NCBI GenBank assembly: GCA_028293055.1 | Contig: JAQGLD010000358.1 | Span: 1 to 5,862 of the forward strand | Source of the DNA: Alphaproteobacteria bacterium | GTDB lineage: Bacteria > Pseudomonadota > Alphaproteobacteria > Sphingomonadales > Sphingomonadaceae | Direction: 5' to 3' | DNA length: 5,862 nt | Part shown: positions 5,111 through 5,862 of the stretch, one piece after another | How positions within the stretch are numbered: the stretch's first letter is position 1 | Layout of the letters: every line of letters starts with the position of its first letter | Translations under genes and position numbers: made by a program | Notes under the pieces: generated by a model | What the model was told of the DNA's origin: nothing | Databases searched by the model: none | What the model saw: only the letters and a program-made list of their open reading frames with translations

Positions 5111-5862
5111 TGTCCGCTGGTCGGGCGGGCGCCGTCCGAACATTTTCCAGCGCTCGGTGGTCAGCACGACCAGAAGGGCGATCAGGCCGTAGCCGCTGAA
5201 TCCCGCGATGAGCGGGACGGTGGTGCCGTCGAAGCTCTGGCCGACCAGCGAACCCAGCAGCACTCCGCCGATCGTTCCGATCGTGCCCTGCACGGAGGAG
5301 GCGGTGCCGGCAATGTGCCCCATCGGCTGCATCGCGATCGCTCCGAAATTGGCCGAGCAAAGCCCGAAGCAGGCCATGGTCAGCGCCTGGAGCAGGATGA
5401 ACAGGGGCAGGGTCTCGCGCCCGCCATAGGCCACGCCGAGATGGACGAGGCTGAACAGGGTGAAGGCGCAAAGGCCGGCATGGGCGATTCGCCGAGTGCC
5501 GATCCGCTCGACCAGCCGCGAGTTGAGATAGGAAGTTAGCGCCATCGGTCCGGCGACTCCGGCGAACGTGGCGGCAATCAGCTCGGGGCGGCGGAAGACG
5601 TCGAACACGATCTGCTGGATCGACATCACATAGCCCATCAGGGCGCCCATCATCAGGGTAAAGCCGAACGTATAGCCTATCGCCTGGCGGTTGGTGACGG
5701 TTTCGCGGGCCGCCTCGAGGATCGCCGACGCGGAGAGGGGCCGTCTGAATCCCGGGTGGAGCGTCTCGGGCAGGCGGATCACCGACCAGGCCAGCATCAC
5801 GGCTGCGAAAATTGACAGGCCGAAGAAGATCGCCCTCCAGCTCGCGATCAGCAGGGTGATCT
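5093..5862 (-). CDS. MFS drug-efflux transporter, Bcr/CflA type (5' end outside window)
   Basis: The C-terminal part of a major facilitator superfamily exporter, probably a proton-driven drug pump of the inner membrane. The frame is open through the window edge (reading ITLLIASWRAIFFGLSIFAAV before the in-frame GTG at 5800), so that GTG is not the true start and roughly the first five or more helices are missing. About 256 residues are visible. The helices seen are TM6 (AIFFGLSIFAAVMLAW) ending in LPETLHP, a polar central loop, then six further hydrophobic segments: near AIGYTFGFTLMMGALMGYV, ELIAATFAGVAGPMAL, IAHAGLCAFTLFSLVHLGV, LPLFILLQALTMACFGL, AGTASSVQGTIGTIGGVLLG and VPLIAGFSGYGLIALLVVL. 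The segment ANFGAIAMQPMGHIAGTASSVQG is characteristic of the Bcr/CflA branch. The substrate cannot be told. The gene converges on recA, and its stop codon lies within the shared hairpin. Confidence 0.88.
   Translation of the reverse strand, partial: ITLLIASWRAIFFGLSIFAAVMLAWSVIRLPETLHPGFRRPLSASAILEAARETVTNRQAIGYTFGFTLMMGALMGYVMSIQQIVFDVFRRPELIAATFAGVAGPMALTSYLNSRLVERIGTRRIAHAGLCAFTLFSLVHLGVAYGGRETLPLFILLQALTMACFGLCSANFGAIAMQPMGHIAGTASSVQGTIGTIGGVLLGSLVGQSFDGTTVPLIAGFSGYGLIALLVVLTTERWKMFGRRPPDQRTRAPIA

Overview
The window looks like a chromosomal core segment of a GC-rich alphaproteobacterium, most likely a sphingomonad (Sphingomonadales). The reasons are a CckA-type hybrid histidine kinase, an alphaproteobacterial-looking SOS box in front of recA, and a stand-alone receiver protein carrying a motif known from the alphaproteobacterial general stress response. 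This placement is inference from protein character, not a database result.

Layout, left to right. A 5'-truncated cckA (+) fills nt 1-2147 with three PAS-like sensor regions, a complete histidine-kinase core and a C-terminal receiver. A 128-nt convergent gap with one GC-rich hairpin follows. Two adjacent, tandem-duplicated genes on the minus strand (2276-2755 and 2766-3308) encode small exported proteins of unknown function with two conserved cysteines. They share a well-formed sigma-70-type promoter at 3333-3361. Divergent from them is a single-domain response regulator (3432-3788, GTG start). A 187-nt gap with a hairpin and a candidate LexA box leads to a complete recA (3976-5046, 356 aa). 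A strong inverted repeat at 5079-5110 separates recA from a convergent, 5'-truncated Bcr/CflA-type MFS exporter gene on the minus strand (5093-5862).

How the genes may work together: cckA and recA are core cell-cycle and DNA-repair genes. The receiver protein may feed a phosphorelay, but nothing in the sequence ties it directly to CckA. The tandem secreted pair is the least explained part of the window. There are no tRNA or rRNA genes, insertion sequences, CRISPR arrays or phage genes, and no gene-free stretch longer than about 190 nt. I see no new multi-gene system; the items worth following up are modest and local.
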